Assembly (NCBI GenBank): GCA_024227995.1
Contig: CP100465.1
Span: forward strand, 1,054,001 to 1,118,000
DNA: 64,000 nt
Direction of reading: 5' to 3'
Source: Halomicrococcus gelatinilyticus
GTDB lineage: Archaea; Halobacteriota; Halobacteria; Halobacteriales; Haladaptataceae
Shown: positions 42,786-52,260 of the stretch, one piece after another
How the letters are laid out: every line of letters starts with the position of its first letter
Position numbering within the stretch: position 1 is the stretch's first letter
Notes under the pieces: generated by a model
Databases searched by the model: none
Told to the model about the DNA's origin: nothing
What the model saw: the letters and a program-made list of their open reading frames with translations, nothing else
Translations under genes and position numbers: made by a program

Positions 42786-43352
42786 ATGCCCGAGGAAGAC
42801 GACCCGCTGGCGTGGGAGACGCTCGACTCCACCGTCTCCTACTCCTGCCCCGGCTTCGACGTGGTGACCGACGACGTGCGCCTGCCCGACGGGACCGAGA
42901 CGGCGTACGACTACCTCTCCGAACCCGAGAGCGTGGTCGTCCTGCCGTTCACGCCGGATGGCGAGGTGGTCGTCATCGAGGAGTGGCGGCAGGCCGTCTC
43001 GGGCGTCTCGCGGGGGCTGCCGGTCGGCGGCGTCGAAGCCGAGGACGCGGACCTCGCCGCGGCCGCTCACCGCGAACTGACGGAGGAGACGGGCCACGAG
43101 GCCGAGCGCGTCGAGCACCTCACCACCGTCGAACCCGCCAACGGCATCGCCAACTCGGTGCTGCACTTCTTCGTCGCCCGCGACTGCACGCCGACCGGCG
43201 CGCAGGAACTCGACCACAACGAGAGCATCCGCCCGGACACGACGACGTTCGAGGCGCTGCGCGCGGCGATCGCGAACGACGACGTACGCGACGGCCGGAC
43301 TGCGCTCGGCGTCCTCTACTACGACGCCTTCGGCGACGGGGGCGGGAACTGA
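42786..43352 (+). CDS. Nudix hydrolase (ADP-ribose pyrophosphatase-like)
   Basis: A 188-residue pyrophosphohydrolase. The Nudix helix is GGVEAEDADLAAAAHRELTEETGHE; the REL-x-EE-x-G core with metal-binding glutamates is intact, though the first Glu of the consensus box is Ala. VVVIEEWRQAVSGVSRGLPVGG before the box fits ADP-ribose/sugar-nucleotide hydrolases. It is only 43 bases after the ABC permease but has its own T-rich promoter element near 42752-42762. Confidence 0.88.
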   Translation: MPEEDDPLAWETLDSTVSYSCPGFDVVTDDVRLPDGTETAYDYLSEPESVVVLPFTPDGEVVVIEEWRQAVSGVSRGLPVGGVEAEDADLAAAAHRELTEETGHEAERVEHLTTVEPANGIANSVLHFFVARDCTPTGAQELDHNESIRPDTTTFEALRAAIANDDVRDGRTALGVLYYDAFGDGGGN

Positions 43353-43363
43353 CGGGGGGATTA

Positions 43364-43573
43364 TCACCGGGAAGGTTCTGAAGACCAGATCCGAAGTCCG
43401 ACAACGATGACTAGCAGATAACAGACAAACCCGAGGACGATGGCTAGTGTCTCATCGTTTGTCCATTGGTGGATAACGTACGTCACCAGTAGCATCACTG
43501 GTGCCCCAAGAGCGATCAGTCGTCGTGTTCTCACCTCCCGGATTGCTTTTTGCTCCCGAGTCCGTTCGCCCAT
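43364..43573 (-). CDS. Small two-helix membrane protein, unknown
   Basis: A 69-residue protein with a basic N-terminus (MGERTREQKAIREVRTRR), two hydrophobic helices (LIALGAPVMLLVTYVIHQW and TLAIVLGFVCYLLVIVVGLRIW) and a short tail. Function unknown. A TATA-like ATTTATCTC on the minus strand (about 43595-43606) lies 25-30 bp before its ATG, supporting expression. The local sequence is less GC-rich than neighbours. Confidence 0.75.
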   Translation of the reverse strand: MGERTREQKAIREVRTRRLIALGAPVMLLVTYVIHQWTNDETLAIVLGFVCYLLVIVVGLRIWSSEPSR

Positions 43574-43787
43574 ACTTTTCGGGCGAGAAAGAGAGAGATA
43601 AATATTGTGCCGTCACCAGCATCGAGTCACGAAAACCAACGGCAGAAAGGACGGTAAACTGTAACCTACCACCGAGCCACCTGTTTTGCGAAAGACATTT
43701 ATCTGGTCGCGAAAGATACAGTAGCCGAACGGCTCCCGTCGCCCTCCAGCCGGAGACGTCCTGGAAAACGGGAGCTGTGATACAACC

Positions 43788-45062
43788 ATGAAGCTTAGAG
43801 TAATCGCAACCCTGATACTGGTCATCGGCGCCGTCCCGATGGCGACGGCGTACGCGGCCCCCGCGAGCGACGCCGCCGCATCGACCGCGCCGGTACCGAA
43901 CGCACAGGAGACGAGCGCAGCAGACGAATCGAGCGCGTCGGCCGACGGCGACGCTGACTACACGAAGCTCTACATCGAGAGCGACCACGACCACCCGGAG
44001 CTCAAGCCGGGTGAGAGCGGCGAGTTCACCATCACCGTGAAGAACGGCGAGGACGAGTCGGTGGAAGTGAACCCGCACCTCTACGTGTCGCCCGTCGGTG
44101 AGGACCGCGTGAAGAAGTCGTGGGTCACCATCGAGGGTGACACCACGATCGACGCCGGCGAGAAGGAGACGTACACCGTGACCGTCGAGGTCCCGTCCGA
44201 CGCGAAGAAGGGCTACTACAACGGGCAGGTCGCGTTCACGGACGAGACGGTCGCCTACCCCGGTCGCCCCGCTCGCCCGGTCCACGCCGCGAGCATCAGC
44301 CTCGAAGTCTGGCGCCCGCCGACGGTCGAGATCGTCTCCAACACCTACCTCCGCGGCCAGGTCGAGGCCGGTGACAGCATGACGAAGCAGATCGTCATCG
44401 AGAACTCCGGCGACCAGGCCGTTCCCCTGAGCCCGCAGCTCAAGAGCGAGCGCCGCTACGGCGGTTCGAGCTCGTCCGTCGACCCGTCGTGGGTCGACAT
44501 CGACGCGCCGAACCAGATCGCGGCCGGTGAGACGGAGACCGTCACCGTGACGGTCTCGACGCCCGAGGACGCCGATAACGGCCGGTACGACGGCAACCTC
44601 GACCTCGGCCTGAAGGACCCCGCACGCAACGACCAGAACAGCTACTGGCAGGAGGTCAGCCTCAACTTCGAGGTGTGGAGCCAGCCCGAAGAGCCGATGA
44701 CGACCTCCTTCCAGGTCAGCGAGGACGCCGAGGACGTCACGCTCACGCTCTCGCCACGGTCCGCCATGTACGGCCAGAGCAGCTCCGACAAGCAGTCGAG
44801 CTTCGACGTGACGTTCGTGAGTCCGAGCGGTGAGACCGTCGAGGCCAACCGCGTGAAGGTCTCGGACCGCGGCCACGTCGACCTGAGCGACACCGACGAC
44901 CCGTCCGTCGTCGAACAGGGCGACTACGCCGTCCGTAGCGGTGGTCAGGAGTTCGTCTACCGCGTCGACGACCCCGAGGCCGGCAGCTGGGACGTCCAGA
45001 TCATGCCGGAGAACACCATCGGGTTCAGCTACGAGATCGCCCGCAACGAGTCGTCCAGCTAA
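43788..45062 (+). CDS. Secreted protein with tandem Ig-like (NEW3-type) domains
   Basis: A 424-residue exported protein. A Sec signal (MKLRVIATLILVIGAVPMATAYA) and Ser/Ala/Glu spacer are followed by two homologous Ig-like domains (about 60-175 and 180-300, each with KPGESGEFTITVKN / AGDSMTKQIVIENSGDQ-type starts). A third beta domain ends in GFSYEIARNESSS. It has no C-terminal anchor, so it may be a secreted or S-layer-associated surface protein. A TATA-like CATTTATCT at about 43694-43702 suggests a leader of about 60 nt. Confidence 0.8.
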   Translation: MKLRVIATLILVIGAVPMATAYAAPASDAAASTAPVPNAQETSAADESSASADGDADYTKLYIESDHDHPELKPGESGEFTITVKNGEDESVEVNPHLYVSPVGEDRVKKSWVTIEGDTTIDAGEKETYTVTVEVPSDAKKGYYNGQVAFTDETVAYPGRPARPVHAASISLEVWRPPTVEIVSNTYLRGQVEAGDSMTKQIVIENSGDQAVPLSPQLKSERRYGGSSSSVDPSWVDIDAPNQIAAGETETVTVTVSTPEDADNGRYDGNLDLGLKDPARNDQNSYWQEVSLNFEVWSQPEEPMTTSFQVSEDAEDVTLTLSPRSAMYGQSSSDKQSSFDVTFVSPSGETVEANRVKVSDRGHVDLSDTDDPSVVEQGDYAVRSGGQEFVYRVDDPEAGSWDVQIMPENTIGFSYEIARNESSS

Positions 45063-45173
45063 CCGTCGACCCGGTCAGGTCAACGGTATCTGTCGCTTTT
45101 CTTTCGGTGCAATCGGAGAACGGGCAGCTGCCGGGCTCGTCCTCGAAACGACTCCAGAAACCGCGAGCGGTGG

Positions 45174-45617
45174 TTACTCGTCCGTCTCCGTCGCGAGTTC
45201 GTAGTCCGCGACGGCGCGCGCGTCCTCGCCGACGTCGGGGTACGTGAGTTCGAACGTCCACGTGCTCCCGGCGGCGAGGTCGGCGACTTCGGCCGTCGAA
45301 CTGTCCAGAGCGGTGCCGTCTTCGTCGAGGAAGGTCGCTTCGACGGTGACCGCTTCGAGCGGGGCAGTCCCGTCGTTGCGGACGGTCCCGACCACGGCGG
45401 CGAGTTCGCTCTCCGAGCCGGCGTTCTCCCGGGTCAGTTCGTGCTCCACCAGTTCGACGGCCGGTGCCGTCGTGGTCGTCGTGTCGGTCGTCTGCCCGGC
45501 CGACGTCGTCGTCGAGCCGGTCGCGTCGGTCGTCGTACTGTCGTCTGGCGATGTGTTCCCGCCGCAGCCGGCGAGAACGGTCGCTCCGAAGAGCGACAGG
45601 AGGGCTCTGCGTCGCAT
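45174..45617 (-). CDS. Lipoprotein with FxLYD domain
   Basis: A 147-residue predicted lipoprotein: [20 protein letters not shown] carries a Tat-like RRR start and the lipobox LAGC (Cys18). A Thr-rich spacer follows. The last ~95 residues form an FxLYD-type immunoglobulin-like domain with [33 protein letters not shown] and [15 protein letters not shown]. Such domains are common in haloarchaeal surface lipoproteins of unknown role. Confidence 0.82.
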   Translation of the reverse strand: MRRRALLSLFGATVLAGCGGNTSPDDSTTTDATGSTTTSAGQTTDTTTTTAPAVELVEHELTRENAGSESELAAVVGTVRNDGTAPLEAVTVEATFLDEDGTALDSSTAEVADLAAGSTWTFELTYPDVGEDARAVADYELATETDE

Positions 45618-45707
45618 GGCTGGAGAATCGGTCAGGGAAGTGATAAAGATGTCGCGTCCGGCCGACGAACGGAACCCTTACCGTCGCCCTCCGGTTACTC
45701 CGCGACG

Positions 45708-47183
45708 ATGACCAGAGAGGTCTTCGAGATACGCGACCAGGACGGCGCGGGCCGCATCGGCGAGTTGACGGTGCCGCGAGCGGGCGTGACCGTCGAGACG
45801 CCCGCCCTGCTCCCGGTCGTCAACCCGCACGTCCGGACCGTAGAGCCCGCCCGCCTCGAATCCGAGTTCGGCGCGGAGATCCTCATCACCAACTCCTACA
45901 TCCTCTACGGCAGCGACGACTTCCGCGAGGACGCGCTGGACCAGGGCCTCCACGACCTGCTCGACTTCTCGGGTGCCATCATGACAGACTCCGGCTCCTT
46001 CCAGCTCGCCGAGTACGGCGAGATCGACGTGACGACGGCGGAGATACTCCAGTTCCAGCACGACGTCGGGTCCGACATCGGCACGCCGGTCGACATCCCG
46101 ACGCCGCCGGACGCCCCGCGCGAGCAGGCCGAGTCCGAACTGGCGACGACCCGGGAGCGACTGGCGGTGGCCGAGGACGTCGACGTCGGAGACATGCTCG
46201 TCAACGCGCCGGTCCAGGGCTCGACGTACGCCGACCTTCGCGAGCGGGCGGCCAGCGACGCCTACGCGACGTCGCTGGACGTGTTCCCGGTCGGCGCGGT
46301 CGTCCCGCTGATGAACGAGTACCGCTACGCCGACATGGTCGACGTCGTCGCCGCCGCCAAGCGCGGGCTGGGCGTGGACGCGCCCGTCCACCTGTTCGGG
46401 GCCGGTCACCCGATGATGTTCGCGCTCGCCGTCGCGATGGGCTGTGACCTCTTCGACTCCGCGGCCTACGCCCTCTACGCCCGCGACGACCGCTACCTCA
46501 CGGTCCGCGGCACCGAACACCTCGAAGACCTCGACTACCTCCCCTGCTCGTGTCCCGTCTGCGCCGAGCACACCCCCGACGAACTGCGAGCCTGCGAGGA
46601 CCGCGAGCGCGAGCGCCTGCTCGCCGAGCACAACCTGCACGTCACGTTCGAGGAGCTTCGCACCGTCAAGCAGGCGTTGCGCTCGGGCAACCTGCTCGAA
46701 CTGGTCGAGAACCGCGCCCGTGCCCATCCGGCGATGCTCGACGGCTACCGCGCACTCTGTGACCACGCCGACCAGCTGGAGCTGTCGGACCCGACCGTCA
46801 AGGGTTCGTTCTTCTACCTCTCCGGGGAGAGCGCGGCGCGTCCCGAGGTGGTCCGCCACCACGAGCGCCTCGCGCGCCTGGACCCGACGGGCGAGGTGCT
46901 TCTGACCGAGGGCAATCCGAGCGACAACTTCGACGAGTCCTGGCGCGTCGTCCCGCCCTTCGGACCCTTCCCGCGCGCGCTCTCGGAGACGTACCCGCTC
47001 ACCGCGGAGACGCCCGAACGCATGGACACCCGCGGATACCGGGCGGCCGCCCGCGGCGTCGCGCGGCTGGTCGCCGAGAACCGCGACTGCGAGTTCACGC
47101 TGGCCCACCACGCCTGGCCCGCGTCGGCGCTGGCGCTGGTCCCCGACGCGGTCCGGGTGGTCGACCTGAGCGAGGAACACTGA
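45708..47183 (+). CDS. tgtA: tRNA-guanine(15) transglycosylase (archaeosine synthesis)
   Basis: Exchanges guanine 15 of tRNA for preQ0, the first step to archaeosine. 491 residues. The active-site strand is [10 protein letters not shown] (nucleophile region, D94-Q99). The structural zinc site is C280, C282, C285 and H288 (CSCPVCAEH). Family segments include [27 protein letters not shown] and [14 protein letters not shown]. It has the length of haloarchaeal TgtA1, with the C-terminal part lacking the PUA domain found in some archaea. MptA at 37850 supplies precursor chemistry to the same pathway. Confidence 0.96.
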   Translation: MTREVFEIRDQDGAGRIGELTVPRAGVTVETPALLPVVNPHVRTVEPARLESEFGAEILITNSYILYGSDDFREDALDQGLHDLLDFSGAIMTDSGSFQLAEYGEIDVTTAEILQFQHDVGSDIGTPVDIPTPPDAPREQAESELATTRERLAVAEDVDVGDMLVNAPVQGSTYADLRERAASDAYATSLDVFPVGAVVPLMNEYRYADMVDVVAAAKRGLGVDAPVHLFGAGHPMMFALAVAMGCDLFDSAAYALYARDDRYLTVRGTEHLEDLDYLPCSCPVCAEHTPDELRACEDRERERLLAEHNLHVTFEELRTVKQALRSGNLLELVENRARAHPAMLDGYRALCDHADQLELSDPTVKGSFFYLSGESAARPEVVRHHERLARLDPTGEVLLTEGNPSDNFDESWRVVPPFGPFPRALSETYPLTAETPERMDTRGYRAAARGVARLVAENRDCEFTLAHHAWPASALALVPDAVRVVDLSEEH

Positions 47184-47306
47184 CCACGCTCGACGACGAG
47201 CGACGACGAGCGACGAAGGGGCAGCGTCGCCACTGCGGGCGTGGTACGCGGAGGAGGGGGACCAGTCGCGGGAAACCGTCACTGCTACTCCAGAACCGTC
47301 GGAGAG

Positions 47307-48869
47307 TTACTGGTACTCCGTGATGGTCAGGTCGTAGCTGCCCGACCCGCTGTAGGAGTCCACGTTTATCTGCATGTCCGTCGAGTCGTCGGGGTCGTCG
47401 ATGGTGATGGCCTCCTGGCTGTTCGTGCTCGTGGAGGCGTAGTCGTGGTCACTCGGGGCCGCGTTCGCCGTGGTGCCCGTGTTGACGTAGAGGTCGAAGT
47501 CGGCGTCAGCCGGGCCGTCGAGGACGACCTCGACCCTGCTCGGGTTGCTGTACTCCCACGCCCACGTCCAGTCGTCGTAGTCGGCGTAACTCGACAGCGA
47601 GTCGGAGACCGTCGTGCTCGTCGAATCGCCGTCACCGCCGCCGCCGCTGTCGGACGGGTCGGTGGTGACCGCGGCGTACGCGTCGACCTGGCCACTGCCC
47701 TGCTCGTCGCTGGAGAGACCGACGTCCTCGGCCGTGTTCTTGAGGTGGCTGCGGAGTTCGGCGTTGGTGAGGTCCCACTTCGCGAGGGTCAGCCCCGCGA
47801 CGCCGGACGTCACGGGGGTCGCCATCGAGGTGCCCGACAGCGTCTCGTAGCTCCCGCGAGTCTCCGTGGTGGTCGAGAGGACGTCCACGCCGGGCGCACA
47901 GAGTTCGACCTCGCTACCGTACTGGGAGAACGACGCCAGGTTCTCGCCGTCGTCGACCGCCGAGATGGCCATGCACTCGCTGTACGCCGCGGGGTAGCTC
48001 ACGCTACCGGTTCCGTCGTTGCCCGCCGCGCAGACGACCAGGCTGCCGCTGTCGTAGGCGTAGGAGACGGCGTTCTTCATCGTGTCCGTGTAGCCGCCGC
48101 CACCGAGGGACATGTTGATGACGTCGGCACCCTGGTCGGCGGCCCACTCGACGGCGTCGGCGATGTCGGACGTCGAACCAGAACCGTCCTCGTCGAGCGC
48201 GCGGCCGTTGACGAGCGAGGAGTTCCCCTGCCCGGAGACGCCGGTGCCGTTGTCGACGACGGCCGCTGCACACCCGGAGACGTGCGTGCCGTGGTACTCG
48301 TCGGACGGGACGTCGGGGGCCGGGTCGGAGTCGTCGTCGACGAAGTCGTACCCGGGGTCGGACCGGTAGTTCTCCGCGAGGTCGGGGTGGCTGTACTGGG
48401 CGCCGGTGTCGACGACGGCGACGGTGACGCTGGCGTCGCCGAGCGTCGTGTCCCAGGCCTGGTCGGACTTGACCTGCTGGGGCGCGTACTGCTGGTCGAA
48501 GTCGGGGTCGCTCGGCGTGTACTGGGTCTGCAGCGTCTCGTTCTTCTCGGCGTACTTGATGCCGTCCTTCGACGTCACGGCGTCGACGAAGTTCTCCCGG
48601 GCAGTCGCGTTCCCGGGGAACTTCACCGCGACGTATCGGAGCGTCTCGTTCTTGTGGACGACTTCGGCGTTGCCGGGGACGTGCTGGGCGACCGTCCGCT
48701 CGACGTCGCCTGCACCGGCCGACACGCCGACCAGTACCTCGTCCTCCTTGGCACCCGGTTCACGGCCCGGCGTCGCGGCCGTGACGCCGCCGAGCGCCGC
48801 CGCGGCACCGGCCGCGCCAGTCGCTTTCAGGAACGTACGTCGGTCGAATCTATCGTTGTCGTCTGGCAT
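47307..48869 (-). CDS. Secreted halolysin-like subtilisin-family serine protease
   Basis: A 520-residue exported protease. Tat motif RRTFLKATG (residues 10-18), then a propeptide (about 42-118). The S8 catalytic domain has D154 (VVDTGAQYSHPDL), H193 (HGTHVSG), oxyanion N284 (AAGNDG) and S348 (SGTSMATP). A Ser/Gly linker joins a C-terminal PPC-like beta domain (about 421-520) typical of halolysins. The ATG at 48869 follows a strong TATA (48897-48908) by 28 bp, so the longer in-frame start at 48884 is not favoured. Confidence 0.95.
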   Translation of the reverse strand: MPDDNDRFDRRTFLKATGAAGAAAALGGVTAATPGREPGAKEDEVLVGVSAGAGDVERTVAQHVPGNAEVVHKNETLRYVAVKFPGNATARENFVDAVTSKDGIKYAEKNETLQTQYTPSDPDFDQQYAPQQVKSDQAWDTTLGDASVTVAVVDTGAQYSHPDLAENYRSDPGYDFVDDDSDPAPDVPSDEYHGTHVSGCAAAVVDNGTGVSGQGNSSLVNGRALDEDGSGSTSDIADAVEWAADQGADVINMSLGGGGYTDTMKNAVSYAYDSGSLVVCAAGNDGTGSVSYPAAYSECMAISAVDDGENLASFSQYGSEVELCAPGVDVLSTTTETRGSYETLSGTSMATPVTSGVAGLTLAKWDLTNAELRSHLKNTAEDVGLSSDEQGSGQVDAYAAVTTDPSDSGGGGDGDSTSTTVSDSLSSYADYDDWTWAWEYSNPSRVEVVLDGPADADFDLYVNTGTTANAAPSDHDYASTSTNSQEAITIDDPDDSTDMQINVDSYSGSGSYDLTITEYQ

Positions 48870-49182
48870 GCAACGAACTAGCAACTAGGTGGAGAGTATT
48901 TAAATTTTATTTAGTCTATTAATAAAATATATACTAGACGCTGATTGCGTTACACCGGTATCAGCGACGCACAGCGTTCCTGTTCCGGCCCGGAGCCGTC
49001 GTACTCTTCGGTGTCAGTTCCATCTCGCAAGAATGTGGACCAGCGTCTACCGCGTCGGCGGCGCAGGACCGGTGCCCGCCACGTCGGTGGCGCTGGACTG
49101 CTGTCGACGGCGCAAGAGGTCCGCGAGGGCCGTCACCCGAAACGGGCAGGAGATTGAACTACGCGCCCGTCGAGGACGGGGT
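48870..49182. other. Divergent intergenic region with an AT-rich promoter block
   Basis: Bases 48896-48940 are strikingly AT-rich (TATTTAAATTTTATTTAG ... ATTAATAAAATATATAC) in an otherwise GC-rich window. They include the protease TATA box TATTTAAATTTT at 48897-48908 on the minus strand. The remaining ~240 bp up to the small CxxC gene hold no recognised gene. Confidence 0.6.
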
Positions 49183-49326
49183 ATGGACGCCTGTGAGATC
49201 TGCGAGGAGCGAAAGGAGAAGGGAACGCGCCTGGTCTCCCGGACCGGGGAGATGTGGGTGTGTCGGGGGTGTATGATGCAGGCCGTGACCGGGAAGAAAG
49301 ACGAACTGTCGTTCGCGGATTTCTGA
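49183..49326 (+). CDS. Micro zinc-finger protein (two CxxC), unknown role
   Basis: A 47-residue protein beginning MDACEICEERKEKG, with CEIC and CRGC knuckles 27 residues apart, fitting one zinc-binding unit. Small two-CxxC proteins of this kind are abundant in haloarchaea and often affect motility, biofilm or stress. The short length is real rather than a truncation, since the frame upstream to 49033 is Arg-rich and unlike a haloarchaeal protein. Confidence 0.65.
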   Translation: MDACEICEERKEKGTRLVSRTGEMWVCRGCMMQAVTGKKDELSFADF

Positions 49327-49370
49327 CCCGGTTTTAAGTCGGTGGCGGCCGTCGGTCCGGCCGATATCAG

Positions 49371-50285
49371 ATGCAGACGGGACGTCGGCTGTCACACCTC
49401 CGCTACGCGCGCGACGACGTTGACTTCGAGAGCGACGGCACGCGGTGTGCCGGCTGGCTGTACACCCCGGAGGGGACGGCGAGACCGCCGGTGGTCGTCA
49501 TGGCCCACGGGTTCGCGGGCGAACGGACCTTCGGCCTGCAGGCGTACGCCGAGGCGTTCGTCGCCCGCGGCTACGCCGTCTTCCTGTTCGACTACCGCGG
49601 CTTCGGCGACAGCGGCGGCGAGCCGCGCGGCCTCGTCGACCCGGCGCGGCAGGTCGCCGACTGGGAGGCCGCCGTCGAGCGCGTGCGCCGACTGGACGGC
49701 GTCGACGGCGGACAGGTCGCGCTCTGGGGCGTCTCGCTGAGCGGCGGCCACGTCGTCGAGGTGGCGGCGGGCGACCCCCGCGTCCGCGCCGTCGTCGCGC
49801 AGGTGCCGTTCCTCGACGGACGCGCGGTGACCCGGGCGGCGGGGGTCGGCCACGCACTGAAGGGCACGGTGGCGGGCGTCCGCGACCTCGTCCGGAAGTA
49901 CACCTTCCGAGCGCCGTACCGCGTCCCGGTCGTCGCCGACCCCGACGAGTTCGCGGTGATGAACTCCCCGGGCGCGAAGCGCGGCGTGCTGAACATGGTG
50001 CCGGACCCGAAGACCTGGGACAACGCCGTCCCGGCGCGCACGCTGCTTCGCGTGCCGTTCTACCGGCCGGTGACGAGCGCCGGGGAGGTCGACTGTCCCG
50101 TCCTGCTGGTCGCCGGCCGGGAGGACGACGTCGTCCCGGCGTCGTCGGTCGCCTCGGCCGTCGACGCGTTCGACGACGCGACGCTGCTCTCGCTGCCGAT
50201 GGGCCACTTCGACGGGTTCGACGCGGCGTTCGACGAACTGGTCGCCCACGAGGCGACGTTCCTCGACGAACACCTGCCGGGCTGA
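49371..50285 (+). CDS. Alpha/beta hydrolase
   Basis: A 304-residue serine hydrolase of unknown substrate. The oxyanion HG motif is VMAHGFAGERTFG, and YRGFGDSGGEPRG is also typical. The nucleophile elbow WGVSLSGGHVVE places Ser122. The likely acid lies in VLLVAGREDDVVP and the histidine in PMGHFDGFD near the C-terminus. It converges on the membrane metal-dependent hydrolase gene with a single base between the stops. Confidence 0.9.
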   Translation: MQTGRRLSHLRYARDDVDFESDGTRCAGWLYTPEGTARPPVVVMAHGFAGERTFGLQAYAEAFVARGYAVFLFDYRGFGDSGGEPRGLVDPARQVADWEAAVERVRRLDGVDGGQVALWGVSLSGGHVVEVAAGDPRVRAVVAQVPFLDGRAVTRAAGVGHALKGTVAGVRDLVRKYTFRAPYRVPVVADPDEFAVMNSPGAKRGVLNMVPDPKTWDNAVPARTLLRVPFYRPVTSAGEVDCPVLLVAGREDDVVPASSVASAVDAFDDATLLSLPMGHFDGFDAAFDELVAHEATFLDEHLPG

Positions 50286-50286
50286 G

Positions 50287-50778
50287 TCACCGCAGCGCCG
50301 ACCCGACGAACCACGCGAGGACCGAGGCCAGGACGCCGACGGCGAGCAGCACGTAGTTCGCGGCGCGGTTGCTCGCCAGCACCAGGTCGAGCGTGAGCCG
50401 GCGCGACGAGAACGGCCAGAAGGGTCGGACGCCCATGGGGTTCAGCACGTCGGCGACGAGGTGCGCGACGATGCCGAGCACGCCCACGAGGAACCCGACC
50501 ATGGCCACCCCCAGCACCGCGACGGGACCGAGTTCGAAGGCCAGCAGGCCGGCGACCATGGCGGTGAGGAGACCCACGAAGAGGGCGAACACCAGCGAGT
50601 GGGTCGGCCCGCGGTGCTGGAGCCTGTCGGTCTTGCCGTCGACGTCCGGAAGGTTCGTCACCGCGAGGACGCCGACGCCGCCCGCGAGCGCCAGCGCCGA
50701 CTGGTCGTACGCCACGAGCGTGCCGCCGAGCGGCGCGTACAGCGCCAGCGCCACGCCGTAGTGGCCCGGCCGATGCAT
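50287..50778 (-). CDS. YdjM-type membrane-bound metal-dependent hydrolase (DUF457)
   Basis: A 163-residue integral membrane protein with four or five helices. The family motif NLPDVDGKTDRLQHRGPTHSLVF contains the Asp/His metal-binding candidates, and HLVADVLNPMGVRPFWPF is the second conserved block. Related proteins are predicted hydrolases acting near the membrane, role uncertain. A TATA-like AGTTATTCC on the minus strand (about 50803-50811) precedes the ATG at 50778. Confidence 0.85.
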   Translation of the reverse strand: MHRPGHYGVALALYAPLGGTLVAYDQSALALAGGVGVLAVTNLPDVDGKTDRLQHRGPTHSLVFALFVGLLTAMVAGLLAFELGPVAVLGVAMVGFLVGVLGIVAHLVADVLNPMGVRPFWPFSSRRLTLDLVLASNRAANYVLLAVGVLASVLAWFVGSALR

Positions 50779-51079
50779 GGCGAGGTGGTCGGCTCCCAGC
50801 GGAATAACTGTCCGTGTCCGTCGACTGATAGTGTACGAATACGTGACGTGGTGCCGGAGGAGCCACGAAATGGTGGTGTGCAGACGTACAGCCGGGACGG
50901 GGAGCGGTCGGGACGGCCAGCGAGCCCCCGGCCGACCCGGCTCCACGTTCCGGGAGACGAACGCAGTGCGTCGTCCGTCGGCTCGTTCGCTCCGCCCACG
51001 AGACGCTCGCCGTGCGCGTTCGCGCCCGGCGGTCGCACCGACGGAAACCGGTTTCAGCCAGCCGACCGTCTGTGGGGAC
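50779..51079. other. Divergent intergenic region, no gene seen
   Basis: About 300 bp between the membrane hydrolase and the SDR gene. Apart from the minus-strand TATA-like element near 50803-50811 I see no feature. Long frames across it are Arg-rich shadows. Confidence 0.4.
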
Positions 51080-51787
51080 ATGGACGAACGAACCGTGGTG
51101 GTGACGGGTGCGACGCGGGGAATCGGTGCGGCAGTCGCTCGCGCGTTCGCCGACGCGGGCGCGACCGTGGTCGTCTGCGGTCGAGCGGGCGAGGACGTCG
51201 AGGACGCCGTCGCGGACGTCGAGGAGGCGGGCGGGACGGTCCGCGGCATGCGGGCGGACGTGCGCGACGAGTACGACGTCGAGCGCCTGCTTGAGACCGC
51301 GGCGCGGGTCGGCGGCGAGGGCGTCGACGTCGTCGCCGCGTGCGCCGGCGTCTACCACGGGACGCCCGGGGAGACGCCGCTCGTCGAGGAGTCGTACGCC
51401 GCCTTCGACGACACGCTCCGGACGAACGTCCGCGGGGTGCACGCGACCGTCCGTGAGGCGCTCCCGCACCTGAACGACGCCGCGCACGTGCTGGTGCCCA
51501 CCGGTTCCATCGGCCACGAGTCGCGACCGGGGTACGGCTCCTACGCCGTCTCGAAGGCCGCCGCCGAGGCGCTGGTCCGCGGGTTCGCGGCCGAACTCGA
51601 CGCGACGGTCGTCGGCCTCGACCCCGGCGTCGTGGCGACGGAGATGATGGGCGAGAAAGGGGCCGCCGGCCGCGACCCGGAGGACGTCGCCGGACTCTTC
51701 CTGTGGGCGGCGTCCGACGCCGACCCGGCCGAGGTCGACGGACAGGTCGTCGGCCTCAAGGAGTGGCGGCAGGCGACGCGCGGGTGA
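51080..51787 (+). CDS. Short-chain dehydrogenase/reductase (SDR)
   Basis: A 235-residue classical SDR. The nucleotide motif is TGATRGIG (residues 9-16), the catalytic serine region VPTGSIG (Ser143), and YxxxK is Y155-K159 (YGSYAVSKAA). The CAGVY (NAG-type) motif is at 88-92. Typical acceptor specificity cannot be read. The ATG at 51080 begins MDERTVVVTGA. Confidence 0.92.
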   Translation: MDERTVVVTGATRGIGAAVARAFADAGATVVVCGRAGEDVEDAVADVEEAGGTVRGMRADVRDEYDVERLLETAARVGGEGVDVVAACAGVYHGTPGETPLVEESYAAFDDTLRTNVRGVHATVREALPHLNDAAHVLVPTGSIGHESRPGYGSYAVSKAAAEALVRGFAAELDATVVGLDPGVVATEMMGEKGAAGRDPEDVAGLFLWAASDADPAEVDGQVVGLKEWRQATRG

Positions 51788-51804
51788 GTGGTGCGACAGC
51801 GTCG

Positions 51805-52200
51805 CTACCCGGTCGTAACCTGGTCGGGGCGGATGCGCAGCAGGACCCGCGGTGCCGACTCCTGGTCGAGTCGCGGGTACTCCTCGACGTCCATGTAGCG
51901 CCGGGCGAGTTCGTTGACGTGGTCGACCGCGCCCTCCTCGGTCGCCTCGACGACCTCGCCGCGGACGGCGAGGAATCGCGTCGGGTCGTCGGGGTCGACG
52001 AGCGAGAGCGCGACGCGGCGGTCCTGGCGGAGGTTGCGCTCCTTGCGGGTGCCGCGGACGGTGTTGACCAGCAGGTGGTCGCCGTCGCGGTCGATCCAGA
52101 CGGGGACGACGTGGGGCGCGCCGTCGGGGAGCACCGTCGCGAAGTGCGCCAGCGTCTCCCGCTCGAAGAGGTCGTCGTACGCGTCCGGGATGGCTGTCAT
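51805..52200 (-). CDS. Pyridoxamine 5'-phosphate oxidase-family protein (PPOX, F420/FMN-type)
   Basis: A 131-residue split-barrel flavin- or F420-binding protein. LAHFATVLPDGAPHVVPVWIDRDGDHLLVNTVRGTRKERNL matches the PPOX family of putative F420-dependent reductases. RRVALSLVDPDDPTRFLAVRGEV completes the barrel. Function unknown. I take the ATG at 52200 (MTAIPDAYDDLF) over an in-frame start at 52233. Confidence 0.87.
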   Translation of the reverse strand: MTAIPDAYDDLFERETLAHFATVLPDGAPHVVPVWIDRDGDHLLVNTVRGTRKERNLRQDRRVALSLVDPDDPTRFLAVRGEVVEATEEGAVDHVNELARRYMDVEEYPRLDQESAPRVLLRIRPDQVTTG

Positions 52201-52260
52201 GGTCGGACTGCGTCTCGACGGCAGCGCCGACAATAAACCTTGTAGCTCGGAGCCGGTCGC

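Noticed and set aside
47185..47215. CGACGAGCGACGACGAGCGACG short repeats after tgtA
   Set aside because: Only two or three degenerate units in an intergenic gap; too short and simple to call a CRISPR or regulatory array.
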